The notes beneath the pieces were generated by a model that was given only the letters and a program-made list of their open reading frames with translations, was not told the DNA's origin and made no database searches. From assembly GCF_009296025.1 (NCBI RefSeq), contig NZ_CP045178.1, positions 7,564,001-7,628,000 on the forward strand: 64,000 bases of DNA, read 5' to 3'. A program made the translations under genes and the position numbers. This DNA is from Streptomyces tsukubensis (lineage in GTDB: Bacteria; Actinomycetota; Actinomycetes; Streptomycetales; Streptomycetaceae). Positions 8,543 through 18,209 of the stretch are shown piece by piece; the stretch's first letter is position 1, and every line of letters starts with the position of its first letter.

Positions 8543-10012
8543 ATGGCCGCACGCGGTCGTCATCGCCGGTATCAGCCGAACCGCATCAACCGCGCGTCAC
8601 TCACCGTCACCGCGGGCGGTGCGGGGCTCGCGCTTCCGCTCATCGGCACCGGTGCGGGTACGGCCCACGCGGCGCCCGTCGGGGACTGGAACAAGGTCGC
8701 GGCCTGCGAGTCGGGCAACGACTGGGACGTCAACACCGGCAACGGTTTCTACGGCGGCCTCCAGTTCACCGCGTCCACCTGGAAGGCGTACGGCGGCGCC
8801 GCCTACGCGGACCGCGCCGACCACGCCACCAAGGGCCAGCAGATCACCGTCGCGGAGAAGGTACTCAAGGGGCAGGGACCCGGCGCCTGGCCGCAGTGCG
8901 CGCCACGGGCCGGGCTGGCACGCGGCGGCCCCGCCCCCGACGTGCGGCCCGCCGGAAACGCGAGACCCGTCAGAGCGGCCACCGCGGCGCCCGCCACGAA
9001 AACGGAGGCGGCGGCCGGGAGTACCCGTACCGCCGGGGCCGGGGCCGGGGCCGGGGCCGGGGCCGGGGCCGGTGACGCGGAGCGGACGAAGGCGCGCACG
9101 GGGCCCGCCACGACACCGCAGTCCAAGGCGGGGACCGCCGAGATGTACACCGTCGTGCACGGGGACACGCTCTCCGACATCGCGGAGAGCGCACGGATCG
9201 GCGGCGGTTGGCAGCGCCTCTACGCGGCCAACCGTGAGACCGTCGGCGCCGACCCCGACGTGATCCTGCCCGGTCAGCGACTCTCGCTGACCGGCGGCCG
9301 GGCCGTCCCCGCGCCCCACCCGCCGAGGGAACGCGAGTCCGCCAAGGGGAGCGACGCGAAGAGCGGCTCCGCGAGGGGAAACAGCTCGGCGAGGGAAGCC
9401 GCGGCGGCCAAGGCCCGCGAGACCCGCGAGGCGGCCAAGGAACGCGAGGCGGCGAAGAAGCGCGAGGCGGCCAAGAAGGCCGAGGCGGCGGCGAAGGCGG
9501 AGGCGGCCAAGAAGGCCGAGGAAGCGAAGAAGAGCGCGGCGAAGAAGCGGGACGTCCCGAAGGAGCAGCCCGCCTCACGGGGCCAGGCCGCCAGGACCGT
9601 CTCCTCCGGCGCCGTCACCGCGCCGGTCGCCGCGAGTCCCACCACCGCGTACCGCTCGGCCGGCGGTTCCTGGTCGAAGGGGTACCACACGGGGGTCGAC
9701 TTCCCGGTCTCCACCGGCACCTCCGTGAAGGCCATCGAGGCGGGCAGGGTCGTCTCGGCCGGCTGGGGCGGCTCCTACGGCTACGAGGTGGTCATCAAGC
9801 ACGCCGACGGCAAGTACAGCCAGTACGGCCATCTCTCGGCGCTCACGGTCAGGGCGGGGCAGCAGGTCTCCTCGGGCCAGCGCATCGCCCGCTCCGGCTC
9901 CACCGGGAACGCCACAGGGCCCCATCTGCACTTCGAGGTACGCAGCGGTCCCGGCTTCGGCTCCGACGTGGACCCGCTCGCCTATTTGCGGGCCCACGGC
10001 GTCAAGATCTGA
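8543..10012 (+). CDS. Secreted RPF-like transglycosylase / LysM / M23 peptidase fusion
   Basis: A 489-residue cell-wall protein. An N-terminal export signal ends near AHA-AP. Next comes a resuscitation-promoting-factor-like transglycosylase domain (NKVAACESGNDW ... NTGNGFYGGLQF), a Gly-Ala repeat linker (about 165-177), a LysM peptidoglycan-binding domain (YTVVHGDTLSDIAE, about 201-252), a Lys/Ala/Glu coiled-coil segment (about 285-336), and an M23 endopeptidase domain with the zinc pattern HTGVD and HLH (about 370-489). It would cleave both glycan and peptide bonds of peptidoglycan. Start ATG 8543 is followed by the basic signal n-region; the preceding in-frame GTG lacks a ribosome site. Confidence 0.93.
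   Translation: MAARGRHRRYQPNRINRASLTVTAGGAGLALPLIGTGAGTAHAAPVGDWNKVAACESGNDWDVNTGNGFYGGLQFTASTWKAYGGAAYADRADHATKGQQITVAEKVLKGQGPGAWPQCAPRAGLARGGPAPDVRPAGNARPVRAATAAPATKTEAAAGSTRTAGAGAGAGAGAGAGDAERTKARTGPATTPQSKAGTAEMYTVVHGDTLSDIAESARIGGGWQRLYAANRETVGADPDVILPGQRLSLTGGRAVPAPHPPRERESAKGSDAKSGSARGNSSAREAAAAKARETREAAKEREAAKKREAAKKAEAAAKAEAAKKAEEAKKSAAKKRDVPKEQPASRGQAARTVSSGAVTAPVAASPTTAYRSAGGSWSKGYHTGVDFPVSTGTSVKAIEAGRVVSAGWGGSYGYEVVIKHADGKYSQYGHLSALTVRAGQQVSSGQRIARSGSTGNATGPHLHFEVRSGPGFGSDVDPLAYLRAHGVKI
9038..9075 (+). repeat. GGGGCC-type hexamer repeat coding a (Gly-Ala)n linker
   Basis: About six perfect GCCGGG/GGCCGG hexamers in a row within the wall-hydrolase gene, encoding an alternating Gly-Ala tract between the RPF-like and LysM domains. 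Hexamer gain or loss would keep the frame, so linker length may vary between strains. Confidence 0.8.
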
Positions 10013-10037
10013 GCGGGCCCACGGCGTCAAGATCCGA
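9988..10037 (+). repeat. 25-bp tandem duplication across the stop codon of the wall hydrolase
   Basis: Copy 1 (9988-10012) ends with the TGA of the gene; copy 2 (10013-10037) directly follows and differs by one base (TCTGA to TCCGA). Read by eye. The remaining gap to the convergent transporter gene (10038-10235) shows no gene. Confidence 0.85.
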
Positions 10038-10235
10038 GCGGGCGCCCGGCGAACGCGCCCGAAGGGGCCGTGAGAGACGCGTGCACCTGGAGTACGCGCA
10101 CGTCGCACGGCTCGGCCGACGCCGACACACACCCGGGCGCCCCGTCGACCAGCCGCAGGCCGGTCCCCTCCTCCGGGGCCGCACGCCGCTCCCCGGCCGC
10201 ACGTCCGCCCACCGTCAGCACGTCGGCCCCACGTA

Positions 10236-11690
10236 TCAGAACTTGGTCCAGCCGTGCGCGGAGTGGGCGTACGTCCCGCGTGCGGGACGCGAGCCGCCGT
10301 CCGACGGGGTGGAACCGCCTTCCTCGGGGCCGTCCCCGTCGTCGTCCCTTCCTTCCGGGCCCTCGGCGCGCTGCCGGATGTCGCCACAGGAGGCGTCGGC
10401 GGCCCGCGGATCGCCCTCGGGCGCCGGAGCGGCGGGCCCCCTACGGCGGTCACCGAGCGTCGCTTCCTCGGTCTCGGGGAGGGGCGTGACCGGAATGCCG
10501 TGCCGCGCACCCGGTACGGCGAAGCCGCCCTGTCCCGGCGCTCCGGGCGAGGCGTCCCGGTGGGGGCCGCGCGCCCAGGGGCGGCCCAGCCTCCTGCCCC
10601 GGGGGAGGAGCCCTGTGTCCTTCGCCCCGGCGGCTCGTGAGGCGTCGGCGGGAGTGAGGCCGTCCGCCGCCGCGGACCGCGCGGAGGGGAGCCCGGTCGA
10701 ACCGGCCCCCGCATCCGCCCCCGCCGGGGCTCCGGCCCCCAAGACCGCTTCCGACGACGCACCGGAGGTGGCCCCTGAAACAGTCGGGGAACCGGCCCCA
10801 GGAGCGGACGCGGAAGCCGTCATCCCGTCATCGGCCGCCGCGTCACCACCGTGAGCGCCACCGCCGCCGATACGTTCCGTCGTCAGCAGGATCAGGCCGC
10901 CCGCCGCGACGACACCGCAGCCGAGCGCGAGCACCGTCCCCGCGACGCCGTAGCGGAAATGTTCCCCGAAGAGGGTGAGGCCGACGGCGGCGGCCACCAC
11001 CGGATTGACCACCGTCACCGTGGAGAGCGGCGCGGCGAGCCCGGCGCCGCGGTAGGAGGCCTGCGAGAGCAGCATGCCTCCGCAGGCGAGTACGGCGATC
11101 ACGCCGACGCTCGGCAACTGCGCGAAGGGGGCGGACGCCGACCAGTCCTCCGCGACGGTCTTGGTGAAGACCGAGGCGATACCGAACGCCCAGCCGCCCG
11201 CGCCCGCGAGCAGCGCGCCACGTACCGCGGGATGCCTGTGCACGGCGTGGGCGGCCACCATCAGCGAGATCACGGCGCCCGCCGTGATCAGCGCGACGAC
11301 CGTGAGTGCGCCGCCGCCCGGCTCGGCCGAGTCGCCGGAACCGGTGAGTGAGAGCAGCCCCGCGAGCCCCACCGAGGCCATGAGCGCCCCGCGCCAGGCG
11401 GTGGCACCGGCCTTCCTGTGGACGAGCAGCGCCGCCATGGGCAGCGCGAAGACGATGGTGAGCGCCCCGAGCGGCTGGACGAGGCTCAGCGGGCCGAAGG
11501 CCAGCGCCCCCACGTGCAGGGCCGCCCCGAGGCCGTTGAGTCCCACGGCGGCCCACCAGGCGGGGCGGTGTACGGGGGCGTACGAAGCGTCCGGGGAGCT
11601 GAGGGAGACCCGCTCCTGGACGATGGCTCCCGCAGCATAGGCCACCGCGGAGACGAGAGAGAGTACCACGGCCAAGGTCAGGGCACTCAT
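10236..11690 (-). CDS. DMT/EamA-type transporter with long disordered C-terminal tail
   Basis: A 484-residue protein with about nine or ten hydrophobic helices in the first 300 residues (SALTLAVVLSLVSAVAYAAGAIVQE at the N-terminus, repeated GALTIVFALPMAALL and NPVVAAAVGLTLFGE segments as in the drug/metabolite transporter fold). The last 170 or so residues are Gly/Ala/Pro/Arg rich and look disordered. The start at 11690 (ATG) has GGAG about ten bases upstream; an extra 44 codons upstream are open but lack hydrophobic or conserved character. The substrate is unknown. It is transcribed away from glgA across a shared 489-bp region. Confidence 0.85.
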   Translation of the reverse strand: MSALTLAVVLSLVSAVAYAAGAIVQERVSLSSPDASYAPVHRPAWWAAVGLNGLGAALHVGALAFGPLSLVQPLGALTIVFALPMAALLVHRKAGATAWRGALMASVGLAGLLSLTGSGDSAEPGGGALTVVALITAGAVISLMVAAHAVHRHPAVRGALLAGAGGWAFGIASVFTKTVAEDWSASAPFAQLPSVGVIAVLACGGMLLSQASYRGAGLAAPLSTVTVVNPVVAAAVGLTLFGEHFRYGVAGTVLALGCGVVAAGGLILLTTERIGGGGAHGGDAAADDGMTASASAPGAGSPTVSGATSGASSEAVLGAGAPAGADAGAGSTGLPSARSAAADGLTPADASRAAGAKDTGLLPRGRRLGRPWARGPHRDASPGAPGQGGFAVPGARHGIPVTPLPETEEATLGDRRRGPAAPAPEGDPRAADASCGDIRQRAEGPEGRDDDGDGPEEGGSTPSDGGSRPARGTYAHSAHGWTKF

Positions 11691-12179
11691 GAATCGCTCC
11701 GGTGGTTCCGCTGCGGCGAACGGTCGGCTTCCATGTGCTCCACCTTCCCTCGCGAGCGGCGCCGCGTCGTCGTCCCTGAGCACACGATGAGTAGTACTAC
11801 TGATGGAGTACGAAAGGCTCATCGTCCACCCGTGGGGGGCCTGTCACCGGCGTGTGCCGGACGGGCGCTCCTGCCCCGTGGGTACCGATACCCGCGCAGG
11901 GACCGATCAGACCCGCTGGTCCTGGTCGGGCGGCGCACCCACATCGGGAACACCACGAGGTCGCAGGCGATTCCCCGGCCGCGCCCGTCGGCCGCGCTCC
12001 GTGGGTCTCCTCTCACCCGGCGTGGCCGGCCGGCGGGCACCCCGCGCGGGAACCGACGGGAAGCGCCGTGCCGTGTCCCCGCGCGGCCTCGGGCCCCACG
12101 GGGTCTTCCGCGCGGGCCGCTTCTGGGTGACCATGAGGGCTCGATCCGGAGGGAACACAAGGGAAGACAGGGGAACCGC
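11691..12179. promoter_or_regulatory. Divergent intergenic region (transporter / glgA)
   Basis: A 489-bp region between two divergent genes. It contains a perfect 12-bp palindrome AGTAGTACTACT at 11790-11801, flanked by GATG on both sides, which is a plausible operator for one or both genes. No coding frame with a ribosome site and normal codon use was found. The rest looks featureless. Confidence 0.5.
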
Positions 12180-13343
12180 GTGCGCGTGGGGCTGCTCACC
12201 CGGGAATATCCACCCGATGTCTACGGTGGCGCCGGTGTTCACGTCGAGTTCCTGGCCAGGGAACTGCGCGCCCGCACCGATCTGGCCGTACACAGCTGGG
12301 GCGAGGGCAGGGACCCCGGCGTCACCAGGCATCAGGCCTGGCCCGCGCTGGACGGCGCGGGTGAGGCGCTGCGCGCCCTCTCCATCGACCTTTCGATGGC
12401 CGCGGCCGCCGCGGGCAGCGACGTGGTCCACTCGCACACCTGGTACGCCAATCTCGCGGGCCATCTCGCCAAACTGCAGTACGGCGTTCCGCATGTGCTG
12501 ACCGCGCACTCGCTCGAACCGCTGCGGCCGTGGAAGGCGGAACAGCTCGGCGGCGGCTACGCGCTCTCCAGTTGGGCCGAGCGCACGGCGTACGAGGCCG
12601 CCGACGCGGTGATCGCCGTCTCCTCCGGGATGCGTGCCGACATCCTCGGCTGCTATCCGGCCGTCGACCCCGCGAAGGTGCACGTCGTCCACAACGGCAT
12701 CGACCCGGCTCTCTACCGCGCCGACCCGGCCACGGACGTGCTGGAACGCCTCGGTATCGCGCAGGACCGTCCCTACGTCCTCTTCGTCGGCCGCATCACC
12801 CGGCAGAAGGGTGTGCCGCACCTGCTGCGCGCGGCGCGGGAGTTGGATCCCGCAGCCCAGCTCGTCCTGTGCGCGGGGGCACCCGACACACCGGAGACCG
12901 AGCGGGAGTTCCGGGGGCTGGTGGACGAACTGCGCTCCACACGGGAGGGGGTGTTCTGGATCCCGGAGATGCTTCCGCGCCACGATGTGATCCAACTCCT
13001 CACCCACGCACGGGTGTTCGCCTGCCCTTCGGTGTACGAGCCGCTCGGCATCGTCAATCTGGAGGCGATGGCGTGCGGCACCGCCGTTGTCGCCTCGGCC
13101 GTCGGCGGTATCCCGGAAGTGGTCGAGGACGAGGTCACCGGAATCCTCGTGCCGTACGACGCCCAGGACGGGGAAGGCTTCGAGTGCGGCCTCACCCGGG
13201 CGCTGAACCGGCTCGTCGCCCACCCGGACACGGCGGCCATGATGGGCGCCGCGGGGCGGGGCCGCGCGGTGCGGGAGTTCGGCTGGGACACGGTGGCGGC
13301 ACGCACCGTCGAGGTGTACGAGGGGACGCTCACAACGAAGTGA
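12180..13343 (+). CDS. glgA: Glycogen synthase, actinobacterial GT4 type
   Basis: A 387-residue GT-B glycosyltransferase. The N-terminal motif [20 protein letters not shown] is the actinobacterial GlgA/GlgM pattern, followed by HSHTWY, the acceptor-site segment [13 protein letters not shown], then [10 protein letters not shown] and the ExxxxxxxE donor motif in [22 protein letters not shown] 12180 is preceded by GGGAAGACAGGGG. Product: alpha-1,4-glucan or maltose-1-phosphate synthesis from ADP-glucose in the GlgE-type pathway, as known for the mycobacterial homologue. It lies just upstream of glgC, which supplies ADP-glucose, in the same direction with a 26-bp gap. Confidence 0.95.
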   Translation: MRVGLLTREYPPDVYGGAGVHVEFLARELRARTDLAVHSWGEGRDPGVTRHQAWPALDGAGEALRALSIDLSMAAAAAGSDVVHSHTWYANLAGHLAKLQYGVPHVLTAHSLEPLRPWKAEQLGGGYALSSWAERTAYEAADAVIAVSSGMRADILGCYPAVDPAKVHVVHNGIDPALYRADPATDVLERLGIAQDRPYVLFVGRITRQKGVPHLLRAARELDPAAQLVLCAGAPDTPETEREFRGLVDELRSTREGVFWIPEMLPRHDVIQLLTHARVFACPSVYEPLGIVNLEAMACGTAVVASAVGGIPEVVEDEVTGILVPYDAQDGEGFECGLTRALNRLVAHPDTAAMMGAAGRGRAVREFGWDTVAARTVEVYEGTLTTK

Positions 13344-13369
13344 GCGCCATTTCCGAACAGGGGGCGGCC

Positions 13370-14587
13370 ATGCGCGGTGGACCTTCGGTGCTGGGGATTG
13401 TGCTCGCGGGAGGTGAGGGCAAGAGACTGATGCCGCTCACGGCGGACCGCGCCAAACCAGCGGTGACCTTCGGCGGCACCTACCGCCTGGTCGACTTCGT
13501 GCTCTCCAATCTCGTGAACGCGGACATCCTGCGGATCTGTGTACTCACGCAGTACAAGTCGCACTCGCTCGACCGGCATGTGAGCACCACCTGGCGGATG
13601 TCGAGCCTGCTGGGGAACTACGTCACACCTGTCCCCGCCCAGCAGCGGCTCGGTCCGCGCTGGTATCTGGGCAGCGCGGACGCGATCCTCCAGTCCCTCA
13701 ATCTCGTCCATGACGAACAGCCGGACTACATCGCGGTGTTCGGCGCCGACCATGTGTACCGGATGGACCCGAGGCAGATGCTGCGCCGCCACATCGAAGG
13801 GGGAGCGGGGGTGACCGTCGCGGGTATCAGGGTGCCCCGCAGGGACGCCTCCTCCTTCGGGGTCATCAGTACGGCGGGCGACGGTGTGCACGTCAGCGGG
13901 TTCCTGGAGAAGCCCGCCGACCCGCCGGGGCTGCCCGACGACCCCGACCGGGTCTTCGCGTCGATGGGCAACTACCTCTTCACCACCAAGACCCTCGTCG
14001 ACGCGTTGCGCCAGGACGCGGAGGACGAGGACTCGGTCCACGACATGGGCGGCTCGATCCTGCCCATGCTCACCTCCCTCGGCCAGGCCCAGCTCTACGA
14101 CTTCGACGACAACCGGGTACCGGGCGAGACCGCGCGCGATCACGGGTACTGGCGGGACGTCGGGACCCTGGACACGTACTACGAGGCGCACATGGACCTC
14201 ATATCGGACCGTCCCGCGTTCAACCTCGACAACAGGAAGTGGCCGATCTACACCCACTCGGACCAACTGCCGCCCGCGAAGTTCTGCGCGGGCGGCATCG
14301 CGGGGGAGTCCGTCGTCAGCGCCGGCTGCGTGATACGCGGCCAGGTCACCCGCTCGGTGCTCTCGCCCGGCGTGGTGGTCGAACAGGGCGCGGTGGTCCA
14401 GGGTTCGGTCCTCCACGACAACGTCCATGTCGGACGAGGGGCGGTGGTGCGCGGGGCCGTGCTCGACAAGAACGTCGACGTGCCCGCGGGCGCCACCATC
14501 GGCGTCAACCCGGCCAGGGACGCGGAGCTGTACACGGTCTCGGGGCGGGGGATCATCGCACTGGGCAAGGGGCAGCACGTGATGTGA
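13370..14587 (+). CDS. glgC: Glucose-1-phosphate adenylyltransferase (ADP-glucose pyrophosphorylase)
   Basis: A 405-residue protein of normal GlgC length. It has the nucleotidyl-transferase signature [34 protein letters not shown], the catalytic [10 protein letters not shown], and GFLEKP followed by YWRDVGT. The C-terminal third is a left-handed beta-helix with repeated V-x-G-x-V turns ([24 protein letters not shown]). It makes ADP-glucose from ATP and glucose-1-phosphate and acts with the upstream glycogen synthase. ATG 13370 follows GGGGGCGGCC; the gap to glgA is short, so the two are probably co-transcribed. Confidence 0.97.
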   Translation: MRGGPSVLGIVLAGGEGKRLMPLTADRAKPAVTFGGTYRLVDFVLSNLVNADILRICVLTQYKSHSLDRHVSTTWRMSSLLGNYVTPVPAQQRLGPRWYLGSADAILQSLNLVHDEQPDYIAVFGADHVYRMDPRQMLRRHIEGGAGVTVAGIRVPRRDASSFGVISTAGDGVHVSGFLEKPADPPGLPDDPDRVFASMGNYLFTTKTLVDALRQDAEDEDSVHDMGGSILPMLTSLGQAQLYDFDDNRVPGETARDHGYWRDVGTLDTYYEAHMDLISDRPAFNLDNRKWPIYTHSDQLPPAKFCAGGIAGESVVSAGCVIRGQVTRSVLSPGVVVEQGAVVQGSVLHDNVHVGRGAVVRGAVLDKNVDVPAGATIGVNPARDAELYTVSGRGIIALGKGQHVM

Positions 14588-14603
14588 ACCGCTTCCCGCT
14601 GCC

Positions 14604-14639
14604 GGGGGTGGGGACGCCTGACCGGGCGGCCCCACCCCC
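14604..14639. terminator. Bidirectional hairpin between glgC and the ABC importer operon
   Basis: Perfect 10-bp inverted repeat GGGGGTGGGG (14604-14613) and CCCCACCCCC (14630-14639), 16-nt loop, lying between two convergent genes. No T-run, as is common in high-GC actinomycetes. Confidence 0.75.
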
Positions 14640-14647
14640 GCCGCTCG

Positions 14648-15721
14648 TCACAGCACCCGGCGCCTGCGCCCCAGCCAGGTCTGCGCGACGACGACCAGGG
14701 CGAGGAACGCGCCACTGACCACCTGCTGGTAGGCGGAGTCGAGCGAACCGATCTGGTTGATGACGTTCTGAATGACCTTCAGCAGCGCCACCCCCACCAG
14801 CGAACCGCTGATGAAACCGAAGCCGCCCGTCAGCAGGGTGCCGCCGATGACGACCGCCGAGATCGCCTCCAGCTCCATACCGTTGCCGAGGATCGTCACG
14901 CCGGAGACCAGCCAGGCCGCGTTGAGCGCCCCCGCGAGCCCCGCGCACAGCCCCGACAGGGTGTAGACGGCCGTCTTGGTACGGGCGACGGGTGCGCCCA
15001 TCAGCGCGGCGGCGTCCTCGTTGCCGCCCACCGCGTACACGTACTGCCCGAAGCGGCCGCGCCGCAGCACCACAGCGCCGAGCACGAACAGCGCCAGGGT
15101 GATCCAGACGGGCAGGCCGACGCCGAGCAGCTTGCTCTGGCCGAGAGTGGCGAAGAACGACGACTTGTCGACGAGATAGGTCTCCGTGCCCTCGTCGGTG
15201 ACGGCCAGCAGAATGCCCCTCGCACCCAGCATCGCCGCGAGCGTCACGATGAAGGGCGCCAGCCGCGACCGTGCGATCAGCAGGCCGTTGACCAGTCCGA
15301 TCAGTCCGCACACCGCGAGCCGCAGCAGGAGCGCGACAGCGGTGCCGTACCGCGAACCCCAGGCGGCGAGGACCCCGCCGAGCGCGAACAGCGAGCCGAC
15401 GGACAGGTCGATGCCACCGGTGATGATGACGAAGGTCATGCCGAGCGCGACCACGGCGAGGAAGGCCGAGGAGACCGCCATGTTCTCCAGGTTGTCGCCG
15501 GTGAGGAACGTGTCGAAGCTCAACGAGGCGGCGATCACCGCCACCACCAGGGTGACCAGCGCGCCGTGCTGCTGCGCGAGCGCGCTGAGCCGTTCCCCGC
15601 GGGACGCGCCCGCCGGCTCGTCGTCCAGCACGTCGGGGTCCTGGCCGGGCGCCGCCGAGCCCGCGCCCGGCGCGCCGGGCAGGCCCGTTCCCGACGCTCC
15701 GGAGGTGGCCGTGCCGTTCAT
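14648..15721 (-). CDS. Sugar ABC transporter permease (YjfF/YtfT-like)
   Basis: A 357-residue RbsC-family permease with about nine to ten membrane segments. It contains the conserved GMTFVIITGGIDLSVGSL and, in the last third, AVVIGGTLLTGGFGF, the EAA-like loop of sugar permeases of this class. A 60-residue Gly/Ala/Pro-rich cytosolic N-terminus is present. The start ATG overlaps the stop of the preceding permease by four bases (ATGA). Two different permeases beside one ATPase and one binding protein is the arrangement of the E. coli galactofuranose importer YtfQRT-YjfF. Confidence 0.93.
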   Translation of the reverse strand: MNGTATSGASGTGLPGAPGAGSAAPGQDPDVLDDEPAGASRGERLSALAQQHGALVTLVVAVIAASLSFDTFLTGDNLENMAVSSAFLAVVALGMTFVIITGGIDLSVGSLFALGGVLAAWGSRYGTAVALLLRLAVCGLIGLVNGLLIARSRLAPFIVTLAAMLGARGILLAVTDEGTETYLVDKSSFFATLGQSKLLGVGLPVWITLALFVLGAVVLRRGRFGQYVYAVGGNEDAAALMGAPVARTKTAVYTLSGLCAGLAGALNAAWLVSGVTILGNGMELEAISAVVIGGTLLTGGFGFISGSLVGVALLKVIQNVINQIGSLDSAYQQVVSGAFLALVVVAQTWLGRRRRVL

Positions 15722-16680
15722 CGCTTCCCCCGTTCCCGAGCCGCGTAGACGGCGAGGATGATCACCACGGCCTGCGCGATCTGCGTCCACGAAGGTGGCA
15801 GGTCGTGCTTGATGAGTGTGGCGGTGAGCAGTTGGATCAGTACGGCGCCGGCGACCGTTCCGCCGATGCGGACGCGACCGCCGCTGAGCGGGGTCCCGCC
15901 GACGACCACCGCGGTGATCGCGGACAGTTCCATCAGCGTGCCGAGGGAGGTCGGGTCGCTGGCGTGCAGCCGCGCGGTGGCGAGCACGCCCGCCACCGCC
16001 GCGAGGACACCCGAGCACACGTAGACCACGATCAGCACCCGTCGTACCGGCAGCCCCGCGAGTTTGGCCGCGGGCCTGCTGTCCCCGATGGCGAGCAATT
16101 GGCGGCCGAAGGTGGTGCGCCGTACGACGAAGGCGACGAGCAGCGCCAGCGCGGCGGCGATCAGCACCAGATACGGCACGCCGAGCACGTCCCCCGAGCC
16201 GAGCGAGGCCATGCCCGGATCGCGTACGTCCTTGAGCTGGGGGAGCAGTACCAGCGCGATCCCGCGTCCCGCCACCATCAGCGCGAGGGTCGCGACGATC
16301 GGCTGCACCCCCACGAAGGCGATCAGTGAACCGCCGGCGATCCCCACCACGGCGCCCCCGACCACCGCCACGAGGATCGCGATCCACAGGCCGTATCCCA
16401 GATAGAGGGAGAGCAGCGAGGTGGCGAGGGCCATGACGGAGCCCACCGACAGGTCGACGCCCTCACTGCCGATGGCCAGCGCCATCCCGAGAGCGACGAT
16501 CAAAACCGGCGCGACCTGCACCGCCTGGGTCCTGAAGTTCTCCGCGGAGAGGAAGTTGTCGGTGGCGGCGATGTTGACCAGCAGCAGGACGGCGACGCCC
16601 GCGTACACGCCGTAGTCCTGGAGGAGGCGCAGGAGCCGTTCGCGGTCGGCGGGCAGCCGCCGCAGGGCCAGGTCAGTCAT
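15718..16680 (-). CDS. Sugar ABC transporter permease (YtfT-like)
   Basis: A 320-residue RbsC-family permease: ALGMALAIGSEGVDLSVGSVMAL and AVVVGGTPLSGGRVRIGG are the family signatures, and roughly nine hydrophobic helices are visible. It overlaps the ATPase gene upstream by eight bases and the second permease by four, so all are one operon transcribed leftward. It would form a heterodimeric channel with the neighbouring permease. Confidence 0.93.
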   Translation of the reverse strand: MTDLALRRLPADRERLLRLLQDYGVYAGVAVLLLVNIAATDNFLSAENFRTQAVQVAPVLIVALGMALAIGSEGVDLSVGSVMALATSLLSLYLGYGLWIAILVAVVGGAVVGIAGGSLIAFVGVQPIVATLALMVAGRGIALVLLPQLKDVRDPGMASLGSGDVLGVPYLVLIAAALALLVAFVVRRTTFGRQLLAIGDSRPAAKLAGLPVRRVLIVVYVCSGVLAAVAGVLATARLHASDPTSLGTLMELSAITAVVVGGTPLSGGRVRIGGTVAGAVLIQLLTATLIKHDLPPSWTQIAQAVVIILAVYAARERGKR

Positions 16681-18208
16681 CTCCGCTCCCCGGTGCGTGG
16701 GCGGTCGCCGCGGGGGACGCGGCTATCGCGGTCATGAGGTGGTCCTCGGTCACGTCGTCCCCGGTCAGCTCCCGCACGATCGCCCCGTCCTTGAGTACGA
16801 CCACCCGGTCGGAGCCCTCGACCAGTTCCTCGGGGTCGGAGGAGATCAGCAGCACCGCCAGCCCGTCGTCGGCCAGTTCGTCGATGAGGGCCTGCACCTC
16901 CGCCTTGGCTCCGACGTCGATGCCCCGGGTCGGCTCGTCGAGCAGCAGCACCTTCGGGTTCATCGCCAGCCACCTGGCCAGCAGCACCTTCTGCTGGTTG
17001 CCGCCCGACAGTTCGCCGACCTTCTGGTGCGGGCCCGACGCCTTGATGCTGAGGCGGCGCATGAAGGTGTCCACGATCCGGTCGATCTTTCCCTCGTCCA
17101 CCAGGCCGAAGCGCGAGAGTCCTGGCAGCGCGGCGAGGGCGATGTTCTCCCGCACGGAGAGCCCTGGAACGATGCCCTCCGCCTTGCGGTCCTCGGGCAG
17201 CAGACTGATCCCCGCCCTGATGGCGGCGGGGGTGGAGCCGGTACGCACCGGCGCCCCCGCCACCAGTACCTGTCCCGCATCGGGTGGCAGCGCCCCCGAG
17301 ATGGCCTTGGCGGTCTCGCTGCGCCCTGAGCCGAGGAGTCCGCCGAGGCCCACCACTTCGCCGGGGCGCACCGTCAGCGACACATCGTGAAGCTGATGCC
17401 GCACCGTCAACCGTCGTGCCTCAAGCACTGGTTCCGCTGATTTCCCGTGGCCTCCGGTGAACTTCGTCAGCCCCTCGCTGCGGACCTCGCCCATCTCGCG
17501 GCCCAGCATGAGGGAGACGAGCCGCAGCCGGTCGAGTGCGGCTATCGGGCCGCTGTGCACCACTTTTCCGTCCCGCAGCACCGTGACGGTGTCGCACACC
17601 TCGTACAGCTCCTCCAGACGGTGGCTGACGTAGATGACGGCGATACCCCGGTCCCTGAGCATCCTGATCACGCCGAAGAGCGTGCGCACCTCGCGCGGTT
17701 CGAGCGACGAGGTGGGCTCGTCCATGATGACCACGCGCGCGTCGACCGAGACGGCGCGGGTGAGCGCCACCATCTGCTGGGCGCCGACCCCGAGATCCTT
17801 CAGCGGCCTGCGGACGTCGACCGAGACGCCGAGTGAGCGCAGCGCCCGCGCCGCCTCCTTGTTCATCCGGCGGAAGTCGATGAGTCCGAAGGCGCGGCGC
17901 GGCTCCCTGCCGAGGAAGAGATTGCGGGCGACGCTCATCAGGGGGACGAGGTTGACCTCCTGGTAGATCGTGGAGATCCCCGCGTGCTGGGCCTGGAGCG
18001 GGCTGCCGAAGGTCACTTCCTCGCCCTGGTACTCAAGGACCCCGGCGTCCGGGGCGTAGACGCCGGTCAGCACCTTGATGAGGGTGGACTTGCCGGCGCC
18101 GTTCTCGCCGATGAGCGCGTGCACCTCGCCCGCCGCCGCACGGAAGTCGACGCCGTCCAGGGCGAGCGTGCCGGGAAAGACCTTGGTCAGTCCGGTGACG
18201 GACAGCAT
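16673..18208 (-). CDS. Sugar ABC transporter ATPase (RbsA/MglA/YtfR type, two NBDs)
   Basis: A 511-residue fused double ATPase. NBD1 has Walker A GENGAGKST, a Q-loop in TIYQEVNLVP, the signature-like LGVGAQQMVALTRAV and Walker B VVIMDEPTSSLE. NBD2 has the family-typical degenerate Walker A GLLGSGRSE, signature LSGGNQQKVLLARWL and Walker B VLLLDEPTRGIDVGAK. Length and motifs match carbohydrate uptake (CUT2) ATPases. ATG 18208 lies one base from the end of the binding-protein gene, so translation is probably coupled. Confidence 0.96.
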   Translation of the reverse strand: MLSVTGLTKVFPGTLALDGVDFRAAAGEVHALIGENGAGKSTLIKVLTGVYAPDAGVLEYQGEEVTFGSPLQAQHAGISTIYQEVNLVPLMSVARNLFLGREPRRAFGLIDFRRMNKEAARALRSLGVSVDVRRPLKDLGVGAQQMVALTRAVSVDARVVIMDEPTSSLEPREVRTLFGVIRMLRDRGIAVIYVSHRLEELYEVCDTVTVLRDGKVVHSGPIAALDRLRLVSLMLGREMGEVRSEGLTKFTGGHGKSAEPVLEARRLTVRHQLHDVSLTVRPGEVVGLGGLLGSGRSETAKAISGALPPDAGQVLVAGAPVRTGSTPAAIRAGISLLPEDRKAEGIVPGLSVRENIALAALPGLSRFGLVDEGKIDRIVDTFMRRLSIKASGPHQKVGELSGGNQQKVLLARWLAMNPKVLLLDEPTRGIDVGAKAEVQALIDELADDGLAVLLISSDPEELVEGSDRVVVLKDGAIVRELTGDDVTEDHLMTAIAASPAATAHAPGSGDD

Positions 18209-18209
18209 C

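Noticed and set aside
12773..14635. Long minus-strand frame antisense to glgA-glgC
   Set aside because: High-GC genes commonly leave long antisense frames; the plus-strand products have clear family motifs and the minus-strand product has none.
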